Source: Bryobacterales bacterium (GTDB taxonomy: Bacteria > Acidobacteriota > Terriglobia > Bryobacterales > Bryobacteraceae). From it: a stretch of 8,456 bases of DNA. The stretch covers positions 1 through 8,456 of the forward strand of contig JAEHDI010001072.1 in the NCBI GenBank assembly GCA_016880505.1, written 5' to 3'. The notes beneath the pieces are model-generated. The model saw nothing but the letters and a program-made list of their open reading frames with translations. It was not told where the DNA came from and searched no databases. Positions within the stretch are counted from its first letter, which is position 1. The number at the start of each line of letters is the position of its first letter. Shown here in pieces: positions 1-6,461 of this stretch. The translations under genes and the position numbers were made by a program.

Positions 1-392
1 AATCCGTGGACGAGTACATTGCCTCGCAGCCCGAGACTGTTCAGAGCGTGCTCGAGCGCGTGCGAAGCACGATCCGCAAGGCGGTGCCCGGAGCCGAAGA
101 GGTGATCTCGTACCAGATCCCCGCATACAAACTGCAGGGTCGCGTCGCGATCTATTTCGCTGGGTGGAAGCAGCACTACTCGCTTTACCCCGCCACCGGT
201 CACCTCGTCGCGGCGTTCAAGGACGAGCTTGCACCGTACGAGGTCAGCAAGGGCACCATTCGCTTCCCGCTCTCCGAGCCCGTCCCCGTGAAGTTGATCG
301 GACGCATCGCGAAATTCCGCGCGAAGGAAGCCGCCGAGCGTGAGAAGCTGAAGGCGGCCACGGCGAAGAAGCGCCAGGCCCGCGCAGTCTGA
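1..392 (+). CDS. DUF1801 / YdhG-like small protein, 5' end probably outside the window
   Basis: This is a small soluble protein of the DUF1801 family (YdhG-like fold). Bacillus members have been described as frataxin-like iron chaperones, but most members have no proven role. The visible product, read from a GTG at 6, has about 128 residues. Family hallmarks are the N-terminal helix DEYIASQPE, PGAEEVISYQIPAYK around residues 28-42, a YFAGWKQHYSLYP block around 50-62 and the conserved TIRFPLSEPVP near 84-94. A Lys/Arg/Ala-rich tail follows. The frame stays open to base 1, the GTG at 6 has no visible ribosome binding site, and relatives usually have several residues before the DEYI helix, so the true start probably lies upstream. 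It runs in the same direction as the permease gene after a 109-base gap, with no sign of a functional link. Family membership is secure; iron binding is only inferred from relatives. Confidence 0.85.
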   Translation, partial: SVDEYIASQPETVQSVLERVRSTIRKAVPGAEEVISYQIPAYKLQGRVAIYFAGWKQHYSLYPATGHLVAAFKDELAPYEVSKGTIRFPLSEPVPVKLIGRIAKFRAKEAAEREKLKAATAKKRQARAV

Positions 393-443
393 ACCGCCCT
401 GCATCCAGCAAAACACCCAGGAACATCGCCCCGGCGACGCCCG

Positions 444-455
444 TACTGATCAGTA
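444..455. promoter_or_regulatory. 12-base perfect palindrome upstream of the permease gene
   Basis: TACTGATCAGTA is its own reverse complement and lies 46 bases before the permease start codon, inside the 109-base gap. Two shorter perfect palindromes follow it, GGCGCC (457-462) and ACGTACGT (472-479). It could be an operator for a dimeric repressor. No clear -35/-10 pair is visible around it, so the regulatory role is inference only. Confidence 0.25.
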
Positions 456-488
456 AGGCGCCAAGGAAAGCACGTACGTTTCAGCGTC

Positions 489-494
489 AGGAGG
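489..494 (+). promoter_or_regulatory. Ribosome binding site of the ADOP permease gene
   Basis: A full AGGAGG Shine-Dalgarno sequence sits 7 bases before the ATG at 502. This fixes the permease start and excludes the overlapping frame starting at 504. Confidence 0.8.
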
Positions 495-501
495 CAGCTC
501 G

Positions 502-2964
502 ATGTGGGTACTTCTCCAGGACCTTCGTTATGGCTTGCGTATGCTGGCCAAGAACCCGGGCTTTGCGGCGGTAGCGGTGATTGCCTTGGCGCTCGGGATT
601 GGCGCCAACACAGCCATCTTCAGCGTGGTCAACGGCGTGCTGCTCCAGCCGCTGCCCTACCTCGATCCGGACCGCCTCGTACGGCTCAGCGAGACGTCGC
701 CCGGCTTCGAAAAGATGTCGGTCGCCTATCCGAACTTCGTGGACTGGAAAGACCAGAACCGCAGCTTCGCGGGCCTGGCCGCGTTCCGCTGGGAAGACTA
801 CGACATCACCGGAGGAGGAGAGCCCGAGCACCTGAGCGGCAAGATGGTCTCGGCCGATTTCTTCCGGGTCCTTGGAATCAACCCAGTGGCAGGCCGCGAC
901 TTCGACCCCCGGGCGGACCGGCTCGGCGCCTCGCCCGTAGTCCTCATCGGCGGCGGCCTGTGGAGCCGGCGGTTCGGTTCACGCCCCGCGGTACTCGGCA
1001 GCCAGCTCACGCTCAACGGCCGGAGCTACACAATTGCGGGAGTCGTTCCCGCCGGTTTTCAGTTCGAAGGCAAAGCCGACGTCTACACGCTGCTGGAACA
1101 GTGGGACGATATGCTGGCCAGGTCGCGCGAAATGCATCCCGGCATGTACGTGGTGGGGCGGCTCAAAGCCGGCGTGACGCGGACCCAGGCACAATCCGAA
1201 ATGACCGCCATCGCGGCCCGATTGGCCGAAGCTTATCCGAAATCGAATTCCAAGCACGGCGTCAACGTCGAGCCGCTCACGGGCGTGATCGTCGGAAACG
1301 TTCGCCCCACCTTGCTGGTTCTGCTGGGCGCGGTGGGCTTCGTGCTCCTCATCGCATGCGCCAATGTGGCGAACCTGCTCCTGGCTCGCTTCACCAGACG
1401 CCACAAGGAGATTGCCATCCGCTCCGCGCTTGGCGCCGGCCGCGTCCGCGTGGTCCGGCAACTGCTAACCGAGAGCGTGGTACTGGCGCTCGCCGGGGGC
1501 ATCGCCGGGCTGGCCATCGCCCGCTGGGGCACACAAGCGGTGCTGGCGGCTGTGCCGGGCGGCCTACCGCGCGTGGAGAACATCGGTGTGGACGGCTGGG
1601 TGCTCGCCTTTACTCTGGGCGTCTCGCTCCTCACCGGCATCGTTTTCGGGCTGGCTCCAGCCCTGCACGTCTCCGTCGCCGACCTGCACGAGACGTTGAA
1701 AGAAGGCAGCCGCGGTTCCTCGGCCCGGCACCAGCGCTTGCGCAACCTGCTGGTGGTCTCTGAAGTGGCCGCCGCGCTGGTGCTGCTGGCCGGAGCCGGC
1801 CTGATGCTGCGCACCATCTGGAACCTCGGCGGCGTCAAACCGGGATTCAAACCCGACCGCGTTCTGACCTTCTCATTGGGCCTGTCCCCAGCCAACATGA
1901 GCAGCAGCGATCGTATCCTCCAGACTTTCGAGCAGGCCGTGGATCGCATCCAAGGTGTGCCCGGAGTGAAGAGCGCCGGGGTGTCCTCGTTGATTCCCCT
2001 GGGCGGCAGCGACAGCGAAATTCCCTTCTATGTGAACGGACGGCCTCGCCCAACCTCACAAGGCGACATGTCGTGGGCGCTGTTGTACGCTACCGACCCC
2101 GGCTATCTCAAGGCCATGGACATTCCCCTCTTGCGCGGCCGTTACATCGGACGCCAGGATATGCATCGTGGCTCCCACGTGGTGGTGATCGACGAGGTCA
2201 TGGCTCGCACGTTCTTCCCGCACGAAGACCCTCTCGGCAAAAGTATCGTCGTTGCCGACTTGAGCGGTGATCTCGGCCCCGAGGCTTCCGTGCCGATGGA
2301 GATTGTGGGTATCGTCGGCCACGTCAGCCACTGGGGGCTGGACAGTGACGCCACCGCCCGGGTCCGCAGCGAGCTTTACCTGCCCCTGTCTCAGATCCCG
2401 GACCAGTTCATGAAGGCGATGGCAGGCTCCAGTGTCTTCGTGGTGCGCACTGGAGTCGATCCGCTCGCCACGTTCCCGGCGGTACGCAGCGCGGTCCTCG
2501 AGGCCGGCAATGACCAGCCCGTCTACGGAGTGCGGACCATGGAACAGATCGTCTCGGGTTCGATCGCGGACCGGCGCTTGTCCATGCTGCTCCTGGGTCT
2601 CTTCGCTGGGCTAGCGCTGTTGCTAGCCGCGGTCGGGATCTACGGGGTGATCTCTTACACTGTCGCGCAGCGTACACGCGAAATTGGCATCCGCATGGCG
2701 CTTGGGGCAGGTCAGGCCGATGTGCTGAAGCTTGTCCTCGCCCAGGGCATGCTTCCCGTTTTGGCCGGCCTGGCCATTGGGGTGGCCGCCTCCTTCGGGC
2801 TCACCCGCCTCATGGCCGGTATGCTTTACGGCGTCAACGCGGGCGACCCGGTAACCTCTATCGGCGTCGCGCTGGTGCTAGCCGCTGTGGCGCTCATCGC
2901 CACATTGGTCCCCGCCCGCCGCGCCACCAGGGTCACCCCCGTAGTGGCGTTACGGTACGAATAG
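502..2964 (+). CDS. ADOP-family ABC transporter permease (MacB/FtsX type)
   Basis: This 820-residue inner-membrane protein belongs to the 'acidobacterial duplicated orphan permease' family, in which two MacB-like permease units are fused in one chain. The N-terminus (DLRYGLRMLAKNPGF, residues 7-21) is the family signature. Transmembrane segments are visible at about 21-46, 270-294, 322-342, 367-391, 417-437, 692-717, 748-768 and 786-805. A large periplasmic MacB_PCD domain follows the first segment (about 47-265), and a second follows the fifth (about 440-690). The FtsX coupling motif occurs twice, as KEIAIRSALGAG (302-313) and REIGIRMALGAG (726-737), which supports the internal duplication. 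The C-terminus ATRVTPVVALRYE is typical. Length matches the family (about 800-850). No ATPase gene is adjacent, so an ATPase partner must be encoded elsewhere if there is one. MacB relatives drive efflux or envelope mechanotransmission; the substrate here is unknown. The last 15 bases overlap the convergent NUDIX gene. Confidence 0.95.
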   Translation: MWVLLQDLRYGLRMLAKNPGFAAVAVIALALGIGANTAIFSVVNGVLLQPLPYLDPDRLVRLSETSPGFEKMSVAYPNFVDWKDQNRSFAGLAAFRWEDYDITGGGEPEHLSGKMVSADFFRVLGINPVAGRDFDPRADRLGASPVVLIGGGLWSRRFGSRPAVLGSQLTLNGRSYTIAGVVPAGFQFEGKADVYTLLEQWDDMLARSREMHPGMYVVGRLKAGVTRTQAQSEMTAIAARLAEAYPKSNSKHGVNVEPLTGVIVGNVRPTLLVLLGAVGFVLLIACANVANLLLARFTRRHKEIAIRSALGAGRVRVVRQLLTESVVLALAGGIAGLAIARWGTQAVLAAVPGGLPRVENIGVDGWVLAFTLGVSLLTGIVFGLAPALHVSVADLHETLKEGSRGSSARHQRLRNLLVVSEVAAALVLLAGAGLMLRTIWNLGGVKPGFKPDRVLTFSLGLSPANMSSSDRILQTFEQAVDRIQGVPGVKSAGVSSLIPLGGSDSEIPFYVNGRPRPTSQGDMSWALLYATDPGYLKAMDIPLLRGRYIGRQDMHRGSHVVVIDEVMARTFFPHEDPLGKSIVVADLSGDLGPEASVPMEIVGIVGHVSHWGLDSDATARVRSELYLPLSQIPDQFMKAMAGSSVFVVRTGVDPLATFPAVRSAVLEAGNDQPVYGVRTMEQIVSGSIADRRLSMLLLGLFAGLALLLAAVGIYGVISYTVAQRTREIGIRMALGAGQADVLKLVLAQGMLPVLAGLAIGVAASFGLTRLMAGMLYGVNAGDPVTSIGVALVLAAVALIATLVPARRATRVTPVVALRYE

Positions 2965-3429
2965 TTTCCCCAGTTCCAAATGTTCGGCGAGCCGGTCCAG
3001 AAAGCCCACTTGCCCCTTCAGAATCTTCCGTCGCGCCACAGCCAACGTGAACCAGCCGCCTCGGTCAATCTCGGGAAATTCCTGCATCCTCCCTGATCCC
3101 TTTGGCCATTCCATCGAAAAAAGATTGCTTTTGATCGTGGCAGGGTCACAATCGCCTTCAAAAGCCCAAGCGGTCACGAGCTTGCCGCTTGGTTGGCGAA
3201 TCTGACCGAGAGGAATGAATTGTCCCTCGGGCCGAATGCCGGTCTCTTCCTCGAACTCCCGCATTGCAGCAGCGAAGGCCTCCTCGCCTTCGGGATACTC
3301 GCCTTTTGGCAGCGACCACGATGCGAGGTCCTTCTTCTCCCAAAACGGGCCGCCAGGGTGCACGAGGAGGACCTCGACAGCCCCCTGTGACCGCCGGAAC
3401 ATGAGAAAACCCGCGCTCAGTTTCGTCAT
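2950..3429 (-). CDS. NUDIX hydrolase, COG4119-like
   Basis: This 159-residue cytoplasmic NUDIX hydrolase would cleave a nucleoside diphosphate linked to another group (a NTP, dinucleoside polyphosphate or similar) using divalent metal. The Nudix box is complete: G43-x5-E49-x7-R57-E58-F-E-E61-E62-T-G64-I65. The N-terminal SAGFLMFRR and LLVHPGGPFWEKKD, followed by WSLPKGEYPEGE, are characteristic of the 'predicted NTP pyrophosphohydrolase' group COG4119, some members of which resemble Ap4A hydrolases. The C-terminus (about 134-153, ending in FLDRLAEHLELG) also fits that group. The ATG at 3429 directly precedes the conserved first strand; a weak GAAGAG lies 7 bases upstream. The gene converges on the permease gene, overlapping its end by 15 bases, and diverges from the IPT gene. 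Its second half uses A/T at third codon positions more than neighbouring genes, a weak hint of different ancestry. The family is certain; the substrate cannot be read from the sequence. Confidence 0.93.
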   Translation of the reverse strand: MTKLSAGFLMFRRSQGAVEVLLVHPGGPFWEKKDLASWSLPKGEYPEGEEAFAAAMREFEEETGIRPEGQFIPLGQIRQPSGKLVTAWAFEGDCDPATIKSNLFSMEWPKGSGRMQEFPEIDRGGWFTLAVARRKILKGQVGFLDRLAEHLELGKLFVP

Positions 3430-3524
3430 AGGCCCACTCTTCGATGTTACGGTTGGCGTCCGGTTGCCCTTGCCCGGCGGGACAGCCCGTAGCGGTTGCA
3501 GGGTACTACCACCTTGCTTAACGC

Positions 3525-3553
3525 TTGCATTACGAGCGATTTAGGGCTAGCAT
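3525..3553 (+). promoter_or_regulatory. Possible sigma-70-like promoter of the IPT/TIG gene
   Basis: TTGCAT (3525-3530) and TAGCAT (3548-3553) are separated by 17 bases, three and four matches respectively to the -35 and -10 consensus. Transcription would begin near 3560, leaving a very short leader that almost meets the ribosome binding site at 3560-3564. This is weak evidence. Confidence 0.25.
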
Positions 3554-3575
3554 TTTTGTGGAGGACAATAACAAG

Positions 3576-3923
3576 ATGAGGTTGTCTCTTATCTCACTCG
3601 CCCTAATCGCTTTCCTCGTCATCTCTTCTGTGTTGGTTGCGCAGGGAGCCTTTCCGCGGATGACCGCCGTGGAGCCAGACACCGGAAAGGCCGGTGACGT
3701 TCTGAACGTCGCAGGAGAGAACCTCGGCAAGGAGACGGTCGCACAGGTGTTCTTGACGGACGGCAAAACGGACACGAAGGTTGAGATCACCGAGCAGGCC
3801 GCCACCAGCATCAAGATCAAGGTTCCCGCCTCGCTGAAAACCGGACGGTTCAGCCTAATGGTGCTGACCACCGAAAAACAACCGAAGCTGATCGAGCAGC
3901 CGGTTAAGGTTAACATCGAATAA
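3576..3923 (+). CDS. Small exported single-domain IPT/TIG protein
   Basis: The product has 115 residues. Residues 1-24 form a Sec signal peptide (Arg2, hydrophobic core about 3-22, likely cleavage after AQG at 22-24), so the mature protein of about 91 residues should be periplasmic or secreted. The remainder matches one IPT/TIG immunoglobulin-like fold: PRMTAVEPDTGKAGDVLNVAG (about 27-47), then ENLGKETVAQVFL, ATSIKIKVPASLKTGRFSLMV and a final strand ending PVKVNIE. Such domains usually mediate binding and seldom have catalysis of their own. The start was set at the ATG at 3576 because it begins the signal peptide and has GGAGG at 3560-3564, 11 bases upstream. An in-frame ATG at 3525 would add 17 polar residues before the signal peptide and is less likely. 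It diverges from the NUDIX gene and converges on the TPR gene. The domain call is good; the partner and role are unknown. Confidence 0.85.
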   Translation: MRLSLISLALIAFLVISSVLVAQGAFPRMTAVEPDTGKAGDVLNVAGENLGKETVAQVFLTDGKTDTKVEITEQAATSIKIKVPASLKTGRFSLMVLTTEKQPKLIEQPVKVNIE

Positions 3924-3928
3924 CCGGC
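3899..3928 (+). terminator. Inverted repeat spanning the IPT gene stop codon, possible terminator
   Basis: GCCGGTTA (3899-3906) and TAACCGGC (3921-3928) are perfect 8-base inverted copies around a 14-base loop that contains the palindrome GTTAAC. The TAA stop codon is part of the right arm. The repeat sits at the meeting point of two convergent genes. No T-run follows on either strand, so it is not a standard intrinsic terminator. It may slow polymerase or stabilise the 3' end. Confidence 0.3.
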
Positions 3929-3958
3929 GCACGCACTCTCCCCGGGCAGACCACGAAC

Positions 3959-5152
3959 TCAGCTCTTCCTCTTGTCTCTACGGTACGGTTCCGATAAATA
4001 GCGCGTGGACAGGCGGGCGGCATCCGATTGCGGCGCCATGTCGATGGCCTGCCGGTAAGCGGCAACTGCCTGCGCCCGCTGTCCTTTGAGGTCGTAAATC
4101 TGACCGAGACGGAGCCACGCGAAGGTACAGGTGTTCAGGTCCAGATCGCCGGCCCTCGAGGTCACCCGCCTCATGTCTTCGAGCGCCCGATCGAGGTCGT
4201 TGTACCAAAATTGGATCGTGCCCCGAGCGTACAGGATTTTCTCCGGCATCAGGTGTGAGAATCCCGAGGCCCCGCCCGATTTCAGTTCCTCGATCCGGCG
4301 CAGAGCGGCCAGTGCGTTCGGGTTGTCGCCAAGGTCGCTATACATCTGGGCGATCTCGAAACGCAGCAGATAGTTCCTAGGGAACCGTTCGATCAGACTC
4401 AGCAACATTGGGATGGCTTTCTGCGGATTCCTTTCGCGCCGGTAAATCGCGCAGAGAAGAATCTGGGCATCCACTCGATTGATGTCGCCGTGCTGCGCGA
4501 CCTGCTCGAGCAAGCGAACGCCGCCCTCCTTGTCACCGCGGAAGCCGACCAGAACCCCGAGCATCTTTACATGCCAGGGCAGGCTGCCGACTACGTAGTC
4601 GTGCACGCCTTCCACGAGTCGTGCATCGACGATCTTCGGATCCAGTTCGGTCACCCGATTGTGCAACTTGCGTGCGCGGGTGGCGTCCCGCAAAGCGTCG
4701 AACCACGCCTTGCGTACAAGGAAGTTGTAATTCGCCCGCAGCCCGTGGGTGACGCCCAGCGCGTAGAGAGCCTGACTGTCATTCGGGTCCTTTTTGATCC
4801 GGGCATCCGAGAGCTCAATGGCTTTGGCGATCGATTCGTCGAAGTGGCGCTGGTCCTCCGCCGATGGGTTCATCTTCGCACGCCGGAGAAACGGGTTCGT
4901 TCCGCTGACCAGCTCGCTCTCCAGTGCGCCGGCGCGGAACATCTCCCGGTAAAGGATTGCCTGGGCGTAATGGTTACGCACCCCGGCGGAGTCGGGATTG
5001 CGGTCGATCAGCTTTCGAAATTCCGCGATCGCCTCGTCGTACTCGAGGTTGTAAAAGTGGTCGAAGCCTTTCGAGAGCGTGGTTTCCGACGCCGGCGACG
5101 CAACCGCCGAGCACAGCAGCAGAAGGAACACCAACAGCATTTCTCTTATCAT
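3959..5152 (-). CDS. Exported tetratricopeptide repeat protein
   Basis: The product has 397 residues. A Sec signal peptide occupies about residues 1-18 (MIREMLLVFLLLLCSAVA, likely cleavage AVA/SP). The Cys at 14 is not in a proper lipobox. The mature protein is helical and made of TPR-like units, at about 26-56 (with YDEAIAEFRKLIDRNPDS), 123-172, 207-237, 241-259, 262-290, 304-333 and 343-375 (LRLGQIYDLKGQRAQAVAAY). The ends of several units carry the usual DP/AP turn. The C-terminus LSEPYRRDKRKS is basic. TPR proteins of this kind are scaffolds, so a periplasmic or envelope protein-binding role is likely and no enzyme motif is seen. The start was chosen at the ATG at 5152 because it begins the signal peptide and overlaps the queG stop as ATGA, giving translational coupling. 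The frame runs open to 5635 within queG, but that stretch is out of frame with a conserved gene and is not real. Specific function unknown. Confidence 0.85.
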   Translation of the reverse strand: MIREMLLVFLLLLCSAVASPASETTLSKGFDHFYNLEYDEAIAEFRKLIDRNPDSAGVRNHYAQAILYREMFRAGALESELVSGTNPFLRRAKMNPSAEDQRHFDESIAKAIELSDARIKKDPNDSQALYALGVTHGLRANYNFLVRKAWFDALRDATRARKLHNRVTELDPKIVDARLVEGVHDYVVGSLPWHVKMLGVLVGFRGDKEGGVRLLEQVAQHGDINRVDAQILLCAIYRRERNPQKAIPMLLSLIERFPRNYLLRFEIAQMYSDLGDNPNALAALRRIEELKSGGASGFSHLMPEKILYARGTIQFWYNDLDRALEDMRRVTSRAGDLDLNTCTFAWLRLGQIYDLKGQRAQAVAAYRQAIDMAPQSDAARLSTRYLSEPYRRDKRKS

Positions 5153-6219
5153 TTTATCCGTCCGATATGCGCCAGCGCCCAGCCGGCATGCTCGGCCACC
5201 GCGGGGTCCGGATGCCTGGCGAGCCGATCGAGAGCCGCTCGAAACTCCGGACGCCCCGAGTTCCCCATGGCCACGGCGACGTTCCGCAGGAAACCGGCAT
5301 ACTTCGCCCGCGCGACCGGCGTGCCGCGAAACATCGCGACGAATTCCTCCTCGGTCAGTGCCGCCATCCGTTCGAGAGGCGGGGCGAAGTTCGCAGGCTC
5401 GAACGCAGAGTCCGGCGTCACAGGCGCATTCGCGTTCCACGGACAGACGTCCTGGCAGATGTCGCAGCCGAAGATGTTGAGGCCGGCAGCCCCGCGCAAT
5501 TCGTGAGGCCAGGGACCCCGCAGCTCGATTGTCAGGTACGAGATGCACAGGCGGGAGTCGATGGCCCATGCGGGCTCGGCGCGGCCCGTTGGAACGATCG
5601 CCCGCGTCGGACAGGCATCGATGCAGCGCGTGCAAGAGCCGCAGCGGTCGTCCGGCGGAGAGTCGGATTCGAGGTCCAGCGAGAGCAGTAGCTCACCTAG
5701 AAAGAACCAGGAACCCATTCCTTCCCGGATCAGGCAAGTGTTTTTCGCGATCCAGCCCAGTCCGGCGCACCTTGCCAAGGCCCGTTCCAAAAGGGGTGCC
5801 GTATCGACACAAACCTTCCATTCGAAAGGCCTGGCGCCATCGGACTTGAGCCGGGCCACGACTCGGTGAAGACCATCGGTCACGACGCGGTGATAGTCCT
5901 CTCCCCACGCGTAACGAGAGATCCAGCCAAGCTCAGCAGCTTCAAAATCAACGGAGTAGGGCTTCGGAGCGTTATACAGCTTGCCCACGCAAAGCACCGA
6001 GCGCGCCGATGCCAGGAGCCTTCGGGGGTCTTGACGCGCATCTCCCCGCCGGTCAGTAAGATAACCCATTCTTCCCGCCATCCCCCGGGCGGCCCACTCG
6101 CGGTACCAAGCGTGCTCAGACAACGGTGTGGCCGAGGCCACGCCAGCGATCTCAAAACCGCACTCCGCCGCTATCTCCTTGACGCGTCGAGCGGTGACAG
6201 GCATGGCCTCTGTTTTCAT
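5149..6219 (-). CDS. queG: Epoxyqueuosine reductase QueG
   Basis: QueG is a cytosolic cobalamin- and iron-sulfur-dependent enzyme that reduces epoxyqueuosine to queuosine at the wobble base of GUN-anticodon tRNAs (Asp, Asn, His, Tyr), the last step of queuosine synthesis. The product has 356 residues. The DUF1730 N-terminal domain contains RYAWGEDYH (102-110) and VDTAPLLERALA (138-149), whose Asp139 corresponds to the proposed proton donor. The bacterial ferredoxin-like part has CGSCTRCIDACP (Cys193, 196, 199, 203), Cys225 and CDICQDVCP (Cys252, 255, 259), enough for two [4Fe-4S] clusters. A HEAT-like C-terminal segment follows (about 311-353). All key residues are present. The start was set at the ATG at 6219, with AGG 5 bases upstream; the frame is open to 6288, but the extra 23 residues look unlike the family, and an ATG at 6204 is the other choice. 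It is the first gene of an operon with the TPR gene, with a 4-base ATGA overlap. Confidence 0.95.
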   Translation of the reverse strand: MKTEAMPVTARRVKEIAAECGFEIAGVASATPLSEHAWYREWAARGMAGRMGYLTDRRGDARQDPRRLLASARSVLCVGKLYNAPKPYSVDFEAAELGWISRYAWGEDYHRVVTDGLHRVVARLKSDGARPFEWKVCVDTAPLLERALARCAGLGWIAKNTCLIREGMGSWFFLGELLLSLDLESDSPPDDRCGSCTRCIDACPTRAIVPTGRAEPAWAIDSRLCISYLTIELRGPWPHELRGAAGLNIFGCDICQDVCPWNANAPVTPDSAFEPANFAPPLERMAALTEEEFVAMFRGTPVARAKYAGFLRNVAVAMGNSGRPEFRAALDRLARHPDPAVAEHAGWALAHIGRIK

Positions 6220-6461
6220 ACTAACCTGCGGCGAGACAGCAGCAGTTCTACCGGCACTTGAATCTCCACTCCGGCTACGCCGACCCATTCAGCCTCAGAA
6301 TTCACCATACGAGCTAGAAAAGAAGCAGTTTAATTCATTTGGCTGGTTCCACCCCTTGGCCTTCCCTATACTCAGAATGATCGCCTGGCTGCCTGGAAAG
6401 AGGGACAGGGCTGTCAGGAACGACTGGCGTCAAGACTGGGAGTCACCTGAAGCGAGAAAAC
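6220..6461. other. Divergent intergenic region between queG and the radical SAM gene
   Basis: These 242 bases hold no convincing gene and must contain the start signals for both flanking genes. Rightward, TATACT (6367-6372) resembles a -10 box (five of six matches) but has no good -35. Leftward, TTAAAC and TATGGT (minus strand, 6333-6328 and 6309-6304, 18-base spacing) form a weak promoter candidate for queG. Close to the radical SAM start, GACTGG is repeated at 6422-6427 and 6434-6439, and GACT-GGG-AGTC (6434-6444) could form a very small hairpin. No riboswitch structure was recognised. Confidence 0.3.

Noticed and set aside
504..1763. A long open frame (419 codons) inside the permease gene on the same strand
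   Set aside because: Arg/Pro/Gly-rich, with no recognisable domain. It is a by-product of GC-rich coding sequence; the AGGAGG and all conserved permease motifs belong to the frame starting at 502.
4490..5506. A 338-codon open frame on the plus strand across the TPR/queG junction
   Set aside because: It is antisense to two well-supported genes, has no family features, and its length is explained by GC-rich codon use on the opposite strand.
5153..5635. A 161-residue N-terminal extension of the TPR frame
   Set aside because: It overlaps the conserved C-terminal half of queG out of frame and would bury the signal peptide in the middle of the protein.
6220..6288. A 23-residue N-terminal extension of QueG
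   Set aside because: Low-complexity Arg/Ser-rich sequence unlike QueG N-termini; the ATG at 6219 has a ribosome binding site and gives the usual length.
6344..6360. Sigma-54-like promoter with TGG and GGC elements before the radical SAM gene
   Set aside because: The spacing between the GG and GC elements does not match the fixed spacing that sigma-54 requires.
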